64,000 bases of DNA from Paramoeba atlantica. Lineage: Eukaryota > Discosea. Numbering within the stretch: the stretch's first letter is position 1; every line of letters starts with the position of its first letter. Of the stretch, positions 49,741 through 60,078 are shown in pieces. The DNA lies in contig CDRNVI010000099.1 of the NCBI GenBank assembly GCA_977017575.1, positions 1-64,000 of the forward strand, in the 5' to 3' direction. Both the position numbers and the translations under genes were made by a program. Under the pieces are notes generated by a model that saw nothing but the letters and a program-made list of their open reading frames with translations, made no database searches and was not told the DNA's origin.

Positions 49741-50800
49741 TGCGTCTACGGGGTAAAAAGAATCCCAGAGAGTGAAGCGGATGATGAAGGAGATGATGGG
49801 GATAATGAGGGGAATGATAAAGGGGATGGAGGGTATGACGAAGGGAACGATGATGGGGATGATGAAGGGACGCTGGTGGAGACGTTGAAGCTAACGAGCT
49901 CCGAATCCTGCTTTCCAATTTCTTCCGTAGAACTCTACGATCCCAACATTACATACTCCCATCATATCCCATCATTGTTCATAATCCCATCATTGTTTAC
50001 CAATAAAAAACACAAGCTTTCTTTGATTGAAATTCATAGTCAAGGTCCCGCTTCATCACAAAACGTTTTTCAAAATGTATGAAGTACCGTACTATCCGTA
50101 CTAGGGAGATGTATGGGTATACTAAATTTTGTCTAAAAAGCAAAAAATAATTTATAATTATATTTAATTTATCAGTAGTTGCTAGAAAAATGTTGCCTTG
50201 ACCTTAAAATGCGATTTCTTGCCGTGTGATGGCTAGAAAGTGGATCTGTCGCTTCTAAAAAAGGGATATCTCCCGCTCCTGTTGCTGGGAGGGGGGGGTA
50301 GGTATACTAAGTGGGCACGGGTATACTATCCTGGAACATAGTTTAGTATTAAACAAGTTTAGATAGTAGATTTTTTTACAAATTCTTTTGATTACGATTT
50401 CTCTTTCCATCACCTTTCCACCGTACCGTCGAACTGGTACGTGGCTCCGGGCTTTGGGCCGGTATAGCAGGCTTAAAGGAGACCGAGGTTACCGAAAGGA
50501 AGTGGATGTTGTCACGGGGGGTATTACAGTCCATGCTGTGCATTCATCGTCAGTTAGCCCCTAGGACACACTTCATTTGCCTCGGCCTGCTATTCTCGTG
50601 AATATGAAAGTCCCGATCCAGCCACTAGTTGTTTTTCCAACGGCGGCCACTGCGCCTCCCCCCCACTAAGAAACGCGGAAAACCGGAATCATGGGATGAT
50701 CATGGCGATAATGAAGGGTAAAATGAAGGGGATGGCGAAGGCGATAGTGATAGTACGGTATACAGTGGTTAATGGAAGGCCCTCGCGAAGGGCAATCCAG
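49741..50800. other. Acidic-coding run and spacer, unit 1
   Basis: About 49770-49915 is a GATGATGAAGG-type run. In unit 2 the same place gives a 120-codon frame (56160-56522) with an Asp/Glu/Gly run and NELRILLSNFFRRTLRSQHY, but single-base differences break that frame here. About 50405-50600 is a GC-richer unknown block (GGCTTTGGGCCGGTATAGCA). Confidence 0.4.
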
Positions 50801-51195
50801 GTTCCTTATTGTTCTCGAAGTGGGATCGACGTTTGACTAATAAACTATAAATGATGCAACCCACCACTTTAATTGGAATAACACTCGAACATGGACTATG
50901 CGTTCATTGCGGCATGGGAAGGCCACTGAGCTTCGAGTCCGTGGTATTCCTATTTCAGAGAGGCAATTATTGGGACGATGGCGGTCTCACTCGTCAGAAC
51001 AATCGAATGTCACAGCCTACCAGCGCCAACCACGGGAGTCCAACTCCCCGTAAATAGCCAGCATGTGACATCCAATCATTGGCAATGTCACATTGTCACA
51101 TAGGCAATGTCACCGCCGACTTGCCACAACCCAAGGGAGGCCAATTCCCCATAACTAACCTGCATGTGACATACAATGTTACTGCCTACCAGCGG
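50800..51195 (+). mobile_element. Tyrosine-recombinase fossil fragment, copy 2
   Basis: Related to 42920-43310: the same recombinase tail region followed by the TACCAGCG/GGAGTCCAACTCCCCG repeat, here with a CAATGTCAC-type expansion (51085-51115). Broken and truncated. It ends exactly where LRR gene 7 sequence begins at 51196, the join of the duplication. Confidence 0.55.
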
Positions 51196-51274
51196 CTTTA
51201 CGACGTTTAGTCGACGGTTCCTGAATATCCGAACATGTGAGCCGCACGATCGTTTGTAGCGTTAAGTGTAGCAT
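51196..51274 (-). pseudogene. 5' stub of an LRR gene at the duplication join
   Basis: Matches the first ~26 codons of LRR gene 7 (44671-44749), including the STKRR region and upstream sequence, then stops at the recombinase-fragment repeat. It marks the breakpoint of the tandem duplication inside an LRR gene. Confidence 0.85.
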
Positions 51275-51886
51275 GTAAAGTTAGAATGTATATTATTGTT
51301 TTTTAAAAAATAAAAAATAATTCTATGAATGTACTGTACCCCGTAGTTTTCAGTCACTACGTTTCGTGGAAAAGAGACATAAACTTTAATAGGGCTACGC
51401 GTGCCCGCCCCCCCTTTGATAGGGCTATTTTGTCTAAAAGGCCAAAGATTTGTTTAGGGGGGGGGCATTTTTTTTATGAAATCCGCCGATGAAAGAAGCA
51501 GCGGCGTTTTTCCGGTGCATAGCTATCCGAGTGTAAAATAGTGTATAAAAAAGCTGCAAGACCTTGTTTAGGAACTATAGAAAACTTCTCCTGAAAATTA
51601 TTGTCCTATGAATTTTCGGGAGGATCTGGTGCCGCGTGGACCGTTAAGCAACTGGATCATTTCGCGAACTCCAGTGGCTCGTGTATCACATGTGGTCGGA
51701 CCTTTTGTTTCCGGACAAGAACCTGGTATCTCTCTTCCCCAAAATTCTCTTTTAAGCACGTCCCTCTCTCCCTCCCTTTGTTCCTCCATCATTATACCGC
51801 AGAAAACACTTGTCGGTGCAAGACAAGTTGTACGTGTGTCGTTCTTCGTCTTCCGTATCAAAACTTGCGAAGTCATAATATTGCCG

Positions 51887-52422
51887 AGGAGACCATACGG
51901 AAAATAAAGCGAGTCGGAGAAAAAGATTATCAATCAAGAATGAATCGTGGAGGTCGCGACCGGAAGCGTGAGTGAGCCTTCAATAGCTCGCGACAAGATT
52001 TTATGGTAAAGTTTCATGAAACCCTTCTCGGTCTGTGGAATGGTCATATCCCTATCACTCGAAATAGGGTGCTCCAGTTGATGAGTCGTTACGTGTTTTG
52101 ATGGACTTGACGAACGTTTGGAAAAACTCAAGCTATCACGCCGGCAGATATTGATCAACGAATAAGACGATGGTCGCATCATCTGTACTCGCAGCACGAT
52201 GTTCGTCAGTACAGCTATGTTATTTTCGGAGATAAGACTAGCGTTAGCGTCGACGGCGAACTGAAGGGGAAAAATTTAGCGCCAGTGGGCGTGATTTCAG
52301 TCAAAGTCGTTCGGACGAATGAAAAGCAAACACTGACTATTTTTCTTGCCGCCTTATTTTCCGTCAAGGATAAGGGGGTGTATCCTCGTCTAATCCTGCA
52401 GAAATACAATTCCTGAAAATTG
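51887..52422 (+). pseudogene. Possible IS630/Tc1-like remnant, unit 2
   Basis: Duplicate of 45360-45895 with a few base differences. A premature stop falls in the RKRE segment (GTGAGTGAGCC for GTGAGCGAGCC), so the two units have begun to drift. Confidence 0.3.
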
Positions 52423-52901
52423 ATTCCTGAAAATTCGAGTTACTGAATTTAATGCACTTTAAATAGTCTTTTTTAGGTATTTGTTTTGTGATTTTATACT
52501 TTCGCTTTATTCGTGCGCGTTATAAATTCGTGTGCGTTATCTATTTTGAGAACGACGACGACGACCTACAAATTGTTCTTGTGTGTATTATGATGACCTA
52601 CAAGTTGTTCTATTCATCACTCTCAGAACGTCATCCATCCGCTTTGATCACAAGATCTTTGCAAACTGATTGCGGGAGACACTCAGTTTGACCACGGTTT
52701 TCGGCACGGTCCCGAAATCTAGCATCACGAAAAAGTATTCGGGTCCAGTTTTTCCAGATGACCAGGCAATAGTTCTAACGGAACGTTGCCTGAGAAACTA
52801 CTACGTTCTAGATTCAAGGAAAGAAGCGTGGAAAGTAAATCTTTTTTTTTCCAACTTACTACGCTTAAAGCTTCACACATATTTCCATTATTTTCACGTC
52901 C

Positions 52902-55024
52902 TCACGTGCGCAACGAAGGACGCAAGTTCTCTGCGGGCATCCGACTTACCAGCATGCGCGCTTGGGCTCGCATTAGAGTCACATTCATTTCCGTGAGGAG
53001 GCGTTGGAAGGCCTTTCCTCTCGAAAGAGTGCCCTGCGAAGCGGCTGAGCGACGCTCGGCGACCTCACGGAGAATGGCCTGCGCGCTGTCGGACCACGAT
53101 CCGAAGGATTCCACTGCCATAGCGGTGAATCTGCACCCTTGGGATTCAGCCTCGAGGAGCTCCGAACGTTTTGTGCTCCGTAGCGTACCGCTCGGCAAAG
53201 GATCCCGCTTTCCACACGTTAGCACCTCGGACTCAGTCCGTATAATATACCTATGTGTTCTATGAACACTTCTTTTTTTAATTGAACACATAGAACGCAT
53301 TGAACACTTTCTGGGGAGGTACACATCCCACGAACATGTTGATTATTTTTCATAAACCTTCTTTGTTTTGCGCATATCCAAGTGATTACACATGCCCGAG
53401 CATACATATACCCAAGCATACATATACTATATGTATGTGGGTTACTGAACGTGGGTAACGCAGAAGTCCAATACCAAGCCGGTAGCTAGGCCAAAGTTCG
53501 GGAGGAATACGTCTCCTGGTCGGGTGGGGCCACCGCCAGGGCCGTAGGCTAACCTCTCGTTGTGGGGCGAAGTGCGCCTTGGTACACACGTCGTAGAAGT
53601 GGTCGACCAGGGCGTTGTGCCGAGAAAGTAGACCGTAGCCACTTTTGCAAGCCAGGGCGTGCCTGCCATCTGGTTCGGCCTAGCGGTTGGCTACACTTGT
53701 CCATAGGGCAAGGGCGGGGGGCATTGTGGACGTCTGCCCCGAGCCACCAACGGGCCAGGGCGCGGAACTCCGTAGGGATAAGGGCGTACCCCAGCTCTTT
53801 GGATGGGAGAGCAAAGGCCCAGTTTGCGGCCCCATCCCCACTTTGAGAAAGCCATCTTTCTTTAGTTGGTGTTTTCTTTAGTTGGTCTTTAGGTGGTGTT
53901 GGATTTGCCGGGGGGCTCAGGATCCTCTGGTAAGAGGTACCCTGTATGGACGTTGATGAGGGGTCTTCCGGATAGTTCGTTTACGTGGGTCATTGCCTCC
54001 CGGAATCCTTCTGCATCCAGTGCATCCCATCCGTCTTGGCTGGCTGCGAAGGAGACTGAGGAAGCGTACCCCGCTGAGTAGAAAAGAGAAGAGGAAGTCC
54101 AAAACCGCCATATTTTTTTCTGCGCTGAGCGCTGAGCGCATCCGGAAGGATCGAGTGAGCAAAGTGCGTCCTCTAAAGCTTGTAGCACCGCGGTGTCGAG
54201 ACGCAAACATAGATCTAATAGGGGTTTAGGGGCTGTGGTGCGGAGGGAGAAGACGAGCTGACAAAAGCCAGAGCACTGGCGGATGAGGGTTAACGCCACT
54301 TGGGGATCGACGATTTTCTTTATAGCGCTAAGTGTGGACAATGCTGGGGCCAAGGCGTGTTCGCGGAGGTAATCACTACAGTATTGCGCGGATCCCACCT
54401 GGCTGCCTAGGATGCTGAAATTGCCATCGAAGAGAATTCTTTGTTATGGGATCTCAGGGAATAAAGTCACGAGGTGTGCGGACGGGGGGTGTAGGGTCAC
54501 TTCACACTTCTGAGTGTTAAGAAGGAGTCCGAGCTGTCGACTTTCCCGCTCAATGACTTCGAGGGCTTGCTTGACGAGCGCCGCCTTGCCGGCAAGTACC
54601 CCGTCGTCAAGGTACCAGACATGGAGGAAAAGTTCTTCAGGAAACTCAGCGTTAATAAATAAAAAAAATAAATAAAAATTTGCGCGAGATGATGGATTAC
54701 CAGGGAGAAAAGGAGCGGTCCCAAGGGATCGCCTTGTTGAACGCCTTCTGCGGAGTGCAGAATGTGTTGCCCAAAGGTGACGTAGCTGTCCGTTTCGTAA
54801 CACCATTCTACCCATTTAGAGAGGGGGTTAGGAAAGTGCTTCTGAGTCAAGGAGGGAAAGGCGGATCTTGAGACGTCATTAAACGCGTTTGAGAGATCAA
54901 TTTTGCACAGGACGAAATCTGGGTCGTCAGCATGCTTGGTCACCGTCTGACGACAGAGATGAATCATGCGTTCGGCGCCAGCGGCGGTGGCGACACCATA
55001 CTCTCCCTCTCATTAATTTTTATA
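52902..55024 (-). mobile_element. Truncated non-LTR retroelement, unit 2
   Basis: Duplicate of 46375-48510. The reverse transcriptase is split by a 20-bp A-rich insertion at 54657-54677 (AATAAATAAAAAAAATAAAT). The C-terminal frames are otherwise the same (CPVDKC region, RPGDVFLPNFGLATGLVLDF at 53445-53560, FTAMAVESFGSWSDSAQAIL at 52902-53230). Confidence 0.7.
54497..54967 (-). pseudogene. Non-LTR reverse transcriptase domain, unit 2
   Basis: As in unit 1 up to GVQQGDPLGPLLFSLVIHHL and AQ. The 20-bp insertion then shifts the frame, so WYLDDGVLAG is read from a different frame (54444-54660). Motif B has LL where unit 1 has PL. It cannot encode an active enzyme. Confidence 0.7.
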
Positions 55025-57300
55025 AATTATAAATTATAACAAAAAATGAGATATACCGTGGAAACATTAATTAAGAATTACACTAATTAAGGGAAAATGG
55101 TTTTCAAAAAAACTTATTCCCTTAATTAGTGTTCCCTTATTTTATGTAGAAGGAGGTCAAGGAGGCCTTCAGAAACCTCCTAATCCACTACGGGTTTAAT
55201 CCAAAGGTTCTCATCCAAACTATGGATCTACCAACACGCCGTCCTATCCAAATTGCGCTTTCATTCGTTGTTCATGCCAGCCTTACTCATTCATTGAGAG
55301 GCTACAAAAGAGAACCACCCACCATATCAAGAAGTGGATGAACTTTGCCTCTGCCACCAGTATTGAAACCTTATACAGGGGGGATCGCCAATATCAGGAC
55401 ACCTCCTGTTTTTGTCCTTGGGTCCGTTTCACCTGAGTTTTGTTGCAAAGGAGAGTTCTCGACGCGAATATGGTCCATACTTTTCGGCATTAGGATGTAC
55501 TTTAATAATTATTAATAATTCTTTAATAATAATTACTGTCCCCCCCGTTTAAGCGCACCTCGTTTTCCGTGAAAAGTGCGCTTAAACGGGGGGGGGTCTG
55601 ACCGTGTGCGCTTAAGGGGAGGGAGGACAGTATTATTAGAAGGAAAAATTATTAATAATTTTACAGGTATGGGTGTGACAGATAGTTACGGGGGTCAAAA
55701 TGCGACAGATATCTAGCGGGGTCCATCGCCAAAAAAAGCAAGGGAACGAAAAGTTACAGAAACTTTTTCTTTATTGCCTAGGAAGGTTCCTTTGCACCCC
55801 AATGGGGTACTACCGTACAACCCCCCAGTAAGAGTGGGTTTTGACCAAATCTCTCTTACTGGGGGGTTATGCTTTTTAGGCCAGTTTTCTTTTTTCTCCA
55901 AACTTTTTTGACAACCTTTTTTTTAGAGTTTTTCTCTTTTTCGAATAGTTCTGTCTAAAAGAAATTGTCATTCTGTCATTGATTTCATTTCATCTACTTT
56001 TTTTAAGTTATGACAACGGACATTCGCATACAACTTGCGTTAGAAAGCGTTGTCCAAGACTCCAGCCCAACTATATTTGATTTTCGTATGCTTCATATAA
56101 AATATTGACTCTTTGTTTTTGATTGTGCGTTTTCTTCTCTGTGCTTCAACCTCATTTGATTGCCCAGAATAAGGGCTAAATCTCTCTTACTGGGGGCCAG
56201 CCCAAAAAGAGCCAAATCTCTCTTCCTGGGGGGTATACGGTATAAGCTGAAGACATGCGTCTACGGGGTAAAAAGAATACCAGAGAGTGAAGCGGATGAT
56301 GAAGGAGATGATGGGGATAATGAGGGGAATGATAAAGGGGATGGAGGGTATGACGAAGGGAACGATGATGGGGATGATGAAGGGGACGCTGGTGGAGACG
56401 TTGAAGCTAACGAGCTCCGAATCCTGCTTTCCAATTTCTTCCGTAGAACTCTACGATCCCAACATTACATACTCCCATCATATCCCATCATTGTTCATAA
56501 TCCCATCATTGTTTACCAATAAAAAACACGAGCTTTCTTTGATTGAAATTCATAGTCAAGGTCCCGCTTCATCACAAAACGTTTTTCAAAATGTATGAAG
56601 TACCGTACTATCCGTACTAGGGAGATGTATGGGTATACTAAATTTTGTCTAAAAAGCAAAAAATAATTTATAATTATATTTAATTTATCAGTAGTTGCTA
56701 GAAAAATGTTGCCTTGACCTTAAAATGCGATTTCTTGCCGTGTGATGGCTAGAAAATGGATCTGTCGCTTCTAAAAAAGGGATGTCTCCCGCTCCTGTTG
56801 CTGGGAGGGGGGGGGGTAGGTATACTAAGTGGGCACGGGTATACTATCCTGGAACATAGTTTAGTATTAAACAAGTTTAGATAGTAGATTTTTTTACAAA
56901 TTCTTTTGATTACGATTTCTCTTTCCATCACCTTTCCACCGTACGGTCGAACTGATACGTGGCTCCGGGCTTTGGGCCGGTATAGCAGGCTTAAAGGAGA
57001 CCGAGGTTACCGAAAGGAAGTGGATGTTGTCACGGGGGGTATTACAGTCCATGCTGTGCATTCATCGTCAGTTAGCCCCTAGGACACACTTCATTTGCCT
57101 CGGCCTGCTATTCTCGTGAATATAAAAGTCCCGATCCAGCCACTAGTTGTTTTTCCAACGGCGGCCACTGCGCCTCCCCCCCACTAAGAAACGCGGAAAA
57201 CCGGAATCATGGGATGATCATGGCGATAATGAAGGGTAAAATGAAGGGGATGGCGAAGGCGATAGTGATAGTACGGTATACAGTGGTTAATGGAAGGCCC
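55025..57300. other. Spacer with hairpin elements, unit 2
   Basis: Duplicate of 48511-50800: hairpins at about 55085-55150, 55535-55632 and 55818-55866, the acidic-coding run at 56285-56415 and the unknown GC-richer block at 56935-57130. No gene is supported. Confidence 0.5.
56160..56522 (+). CDS. Possible acidic-repeat ORF, unit 2 only
   Basis: 120 codons with two RAKSL(L/F)LG repeats from the CTCTCTTACTGGGGG motif, then a ~50-residue Asp/Glu/Gly/Asn run and NELRILLSNFFRRTLRSQHY. The frame is not kept in unit 1 (two small indels), and the related stretch at 42650 has a stop. Most likely non-coding or a decayed element ORF. Confidence 0.2.
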   Translation: MPRIRAKSLLLGASPKRAKSLFLGGIRYKLKTCVYGVKRIPESEADDEGDDGDNEGNDKGDGGYDEGNDDGDDEGDAGGDVEANELRILLSNFFRRTLRSQHYILPSYPIIVHNPIIVYQ

Positions 57301-57388
57301 TCGCGAAGGGCAATCCAGGTTCCTTATTGTTCTCGAAGTGGGATCGACGTTTGACTAATAAACTATAAATGATGCAACTATAAATGAT

Positions 57389-58285
57389 TCAATGATTCTC
57401 GAGCTTTATCTGTGTGTTATATACGCACAAACCGTACTCTTGCACATGCTCAGGAAATGGCGATTTTGTTACGTTGCTACGCAAGTTCACATTATCTGAT
57501 AAATCCAAACCCCTCAATGAACATGGAAGCCCCGCCAAGTTGACATCACCAGAAAACATATTGCGCGACAAATCAAGGTGCCGAATCCCCGAAGGAAGTT
57601 GTCGGAGATCGAGTTCGCCGGACAACTGATTTCCAGAGAGATATACTTGACGTATGTTAGGCGGAAACAAAGTCAAATCAAGTGACCCGGTAAGACGATT
57701 TCCGCTAAGGTTCACATTTTGCATATTGACCGGCAGACTCGTCAAACATACAGTTCCATTGAACCTGTTGTCATTCAAAGTCAAATCTTCGAAACAGTGC
57801 GGAAGGGAAGTCAAGTCCAACTCGCATTCAAATCGATTTTCGTACAGAGTTAGTGATCGCAGTTCCGAAGGCAAGCGCGTGAGCGGCACCGCACCTTCCA
57901 GCGCGTTCTGACTCGCATTAAAATCGTACAGACTATGTGGGAGATGAATCAGGTTCATAGTGCCTGCCAAATGTAGTTGACCCCATTCTATGCGGGTGAC
58001 TTCTTCCCGCTCCAAACAAATCACACCTTCCCACTCACATGCTGGCGTGTGAAGACTCCACGATTCGTCCAAGTTGTGGACTTCCGCGAGGAGACGAACA
58101 AGGTGATACTCTTGGGGTAAATTAGCAGCACTCACTTTGGCAATACGCGATCTCATATTTGTAATTTGTTCATCGGAATGGGTGTTCGAAGATACTGGAG
58201 TTTCGACTTTACGACGTTTAGTCGATGGCTCCTGAATATCCGAACATGTGAGCCGCACGATCGTCTGTAGCGTTAAGTGTGGCAT
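57389..58285 (-). CDS. LRR protein 8 with KRRKVE motif
   Basis: 298 residues from MPHLTLQTIVRLTCSDIQEP, the same length as LRR 7. Then STKRRKVETP, NLPQEYHLVRLLAEVHNLDE, the cap CEWEGVIC and seven LRRs (LPSELRSLTLYENRFECELD, LPHCFEDLTLNDNRFNGTVC, LPSGIRHLDLSRNMFSGDVN), ending VYNTQIKLENH. In one repeat the usual Gly is Cys (FECELD). The 3' flank is cut a few bases after the stop by the end of duplication unit 2. The 5' flank continues with the same sequence as gene 7 for about 50 bp, then diverges. Confidence 0.87.
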   Translation of the reverse strand: MPHLTLQTIVRLTCSDIQEPSTKRRKVETPVSSNTHSDEQITNMRSRIAKVSAANLPQEYHLVRLLAEVHNLDESWSLHTPACEWEGVICLEREEVTRIEWGQLHLAGTMNLIHLPHSLYDFNASQNALEGAVPLTRLPSELRSLTLYENRFECELDLTSLPHCFEDLTLNDNRFNGTVCLTSLPVNMQNVNLSGNRLTGSLDLTLFPPNIRQVYLSGNQLSGELDLRQLPSGIRHLDLSRNMFSGDVNLAGLPCSLRGLDLSDNVNLRSNVTKSPFPEHVQEYGLCVYNTQIKLENH

Positions 58286-58359
58286 GTAAAGTTAGAATGT
58301 AAATTATTGTTTTTTAAAAAATTAAAAATAATTTTACTACTTTTCGTGGAAAAGTGACG

Positions 58360-58480
58360 TATAACTAGGGGGGGTAGGGGTGTGACATATACCCCAACTA
58401 GGGGTATGTGTATACACCCCCTGTATAACTAGGGGGGGTCTGTCACATAAAAAAGTCAGAGCATGTAATTACAGAAACGG
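58360..58480. repeat. Short CTAGGGGG repeats upstream of LRR gene 8
   Basis: TATAACTAGGGGGGGT occurs twice (58361, 58421), separated by ACCCCAACTAGGGGTATGTG. The latter half recalls the shorter tract at 36875. Confidence 0.45.
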
Positions 58481-58484
58481 CCCT

Positions 58485-59720
58485 ATTTAATAGGGCTACG
58501 CGTGCCCCCCCTTTGATAGGGCTATTTTGTCTTAAAGGCCAAAGATTTGTTTAGGGGGGGCATGTTTTTTTTATGAAATCCCCCGATGAAAGAAGCAGCG
58601 GCTTTTTTCCGGGGCATAGCTATCCGAGTGTAAAAAAGTGTATAAAAAAGCTGCAAGACCTTGTTTAGGAACTATAGAAAACTTCTCCTGAAAATTATTG
58701 TCCTATGAATTCTCGGGAGGGTCTGGTGCCGCGTGGACCGTTAACTGGATCATTTCGCGAACTCCAGTGGCTCGTATATCACGTGTAGTCGGATCTTTTG
58801 CTTCCGGACAAGAACCTGGTATCTCGCTCTCCCAAAATTCTCTTTCAGCATGTCCCACTCCCCCTCCCTTTGTTCCCCCATCAACATACCGCAGAAAGAA
58901 CTTGTCGGTGCAAGACAAGTTGTCCGTGTGTCGTTCTTCGTCTTCCGTATCAAAACTTGCGAAGTCGTATAAATATAGTTTATCATACATATAATATATT
59001 ATATTCCTTCTTCCTTTATATTATATTGTAAATATATAATATATATAATATATATAATTTATATCGTTTAAAATAAAGCGAGTCGGAGAAAAAGAATATC
59101 AATCAAGAATAAATCATGGAGGTCGCGGCCGGAAGTGTGAGCGAGCTTTCAATAGCTCGCGACAAGATTCAATAACAAAGGTTCATGAATCCCTTCTCCG
59201 TCTGTTGAATGGTCATATCCTTATCACTCGAGATAGGGTGCTCCAGTTGATGAGTCATCATGGAACATTTCATGAAGGACTGGGTGAAAAAGCAAAAGAA
59301 AGAGCGTATAAGCACTATCGTTACGTGTTTTGATGGACTCAAGCATCAGATATTGGTCAACGTATAAGACGACAGTCGCATCATTTGTACTCGCAGCACG
59401 ATGTTCGTCAGTACAGCTCTGTTATTTTCGGAGATAAAAGTTTTGTCATGAGACTAGCGTTAGCGTCGACGGCGAACTGAAGGGGAAAACTTTAGCGCCA
59501 GTGGGCGTGATTTGAGTCAAAGTCGTTCGTACGAACGAAAAGCAAACAGTGACTATTTTTCTTGCCGCCTTATTTTCCGTCAAGGAAAAGGGGGTGTATC
59601 CTCGTTGAATCCAGCAGAACTTTAATTCCTGAAGATTGATTCCTGAAAATTTGAGTTACTGAATTTAATGCACTTTAAAGATTCTTTTTTAGGTATTTTT
59701 CAGGGGTCTGAAAATCTACA
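58485..59720 (+). repeat. Third, diverged partial copy of the duplicated block
   Basis: Matches 44860-45955 but with many more differences, an AT-rich (ATATAATATA) insertion at about 58973-59070, and a ~60-bp segment (GGAACATTTCATGAAGGACT...) missing from both younger units. It keeps FGDKSFVM where units 1 and 2 have lost about 15 nt, so it is nearer the ancestral form. Confidence 0.75.
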
Positions 59721-60076
59721 AAATCTATAATTATAGTACTATATAGTATTATAATTTTTCAATTACTATGTATAAAAATATAATTTTTTTTGATTATTTT
59801 CGTCGGGTTTGGACACGTTTCTCCTTCAAAAGAGAGTCCTTGTAACTTCTTTTTTCTCCCGTGGCGGAAGAAGCACAAGCAAAAAACTGAAAACTAAGTT
59901 TTCTGCCGCGAAACATAAAAAACTTGATTAAGCCTGTCATAAATTGACTTTGTACATGGTGTCTTTGGTGCTAAAAGAGAGCATCAAAACGTTTTTGATC
60001 ACTTTTTTCTGTTATAGATTTTTATAGATTTATAGTACTATGATGCTGCGGTTTACCCGTAGTGAACCGTAGCCCG
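59721..60076. other. Spacer before the Tc1/mariner element
   Basis: AT-rich, with TATAGTACTATATAGTA near 59733 and again TATAGTACTATG near 60034. The sequence around 61205 beyond the element is similar (ATAGTACTATAA). Nothing else is recognised. Confidence 0.35.
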
Positions 60077-60078
60077 TA

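Larger units (their letters stand above)
44671..51195. repeat. 6.5-kb tandem duplication, unit 1
   Basis: Unit 1 begins inside LRR gene 7 and ends in the recombinase-fragment repeat. Unit 2 (51196-57382) follows with an offset of about 6525 bp and very few differences. Differences seen: four against two copies of a 16-bp CCCGAGCATACATATA unit near 46870, a 20-bp AAATAAA-rich insertion at 54657-54677, and scattered single bases. High identity implies a recent event. Confidence 0.93.
51196..57382. repeat. 6.5-kb tandem duplication, unit 2
   Basis: Repeats unit 1 from the LRR stub through to ATAAACTATAAATGATGCAA at about 57378, where LRR gene 8 begins instead of the recombinase fragment. Unit 2 is therefore shorter at its right end by about 330 bp. 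Confidence 0.93.

Noticed and set aside
49577-49918. His/Pro/Leu-rich minus ORF
   Set aside because: It is the antisense of the GATGATGAAGG low-complexity run and is not kept in the duplicate unit.
29644-58285. LRR genes as plant-type receptor kinases or receptor-like proteins
   Set aside because: The cap resembles the plant one, but there is no kinase, no transmembrane segment and mostly no signal peptide.
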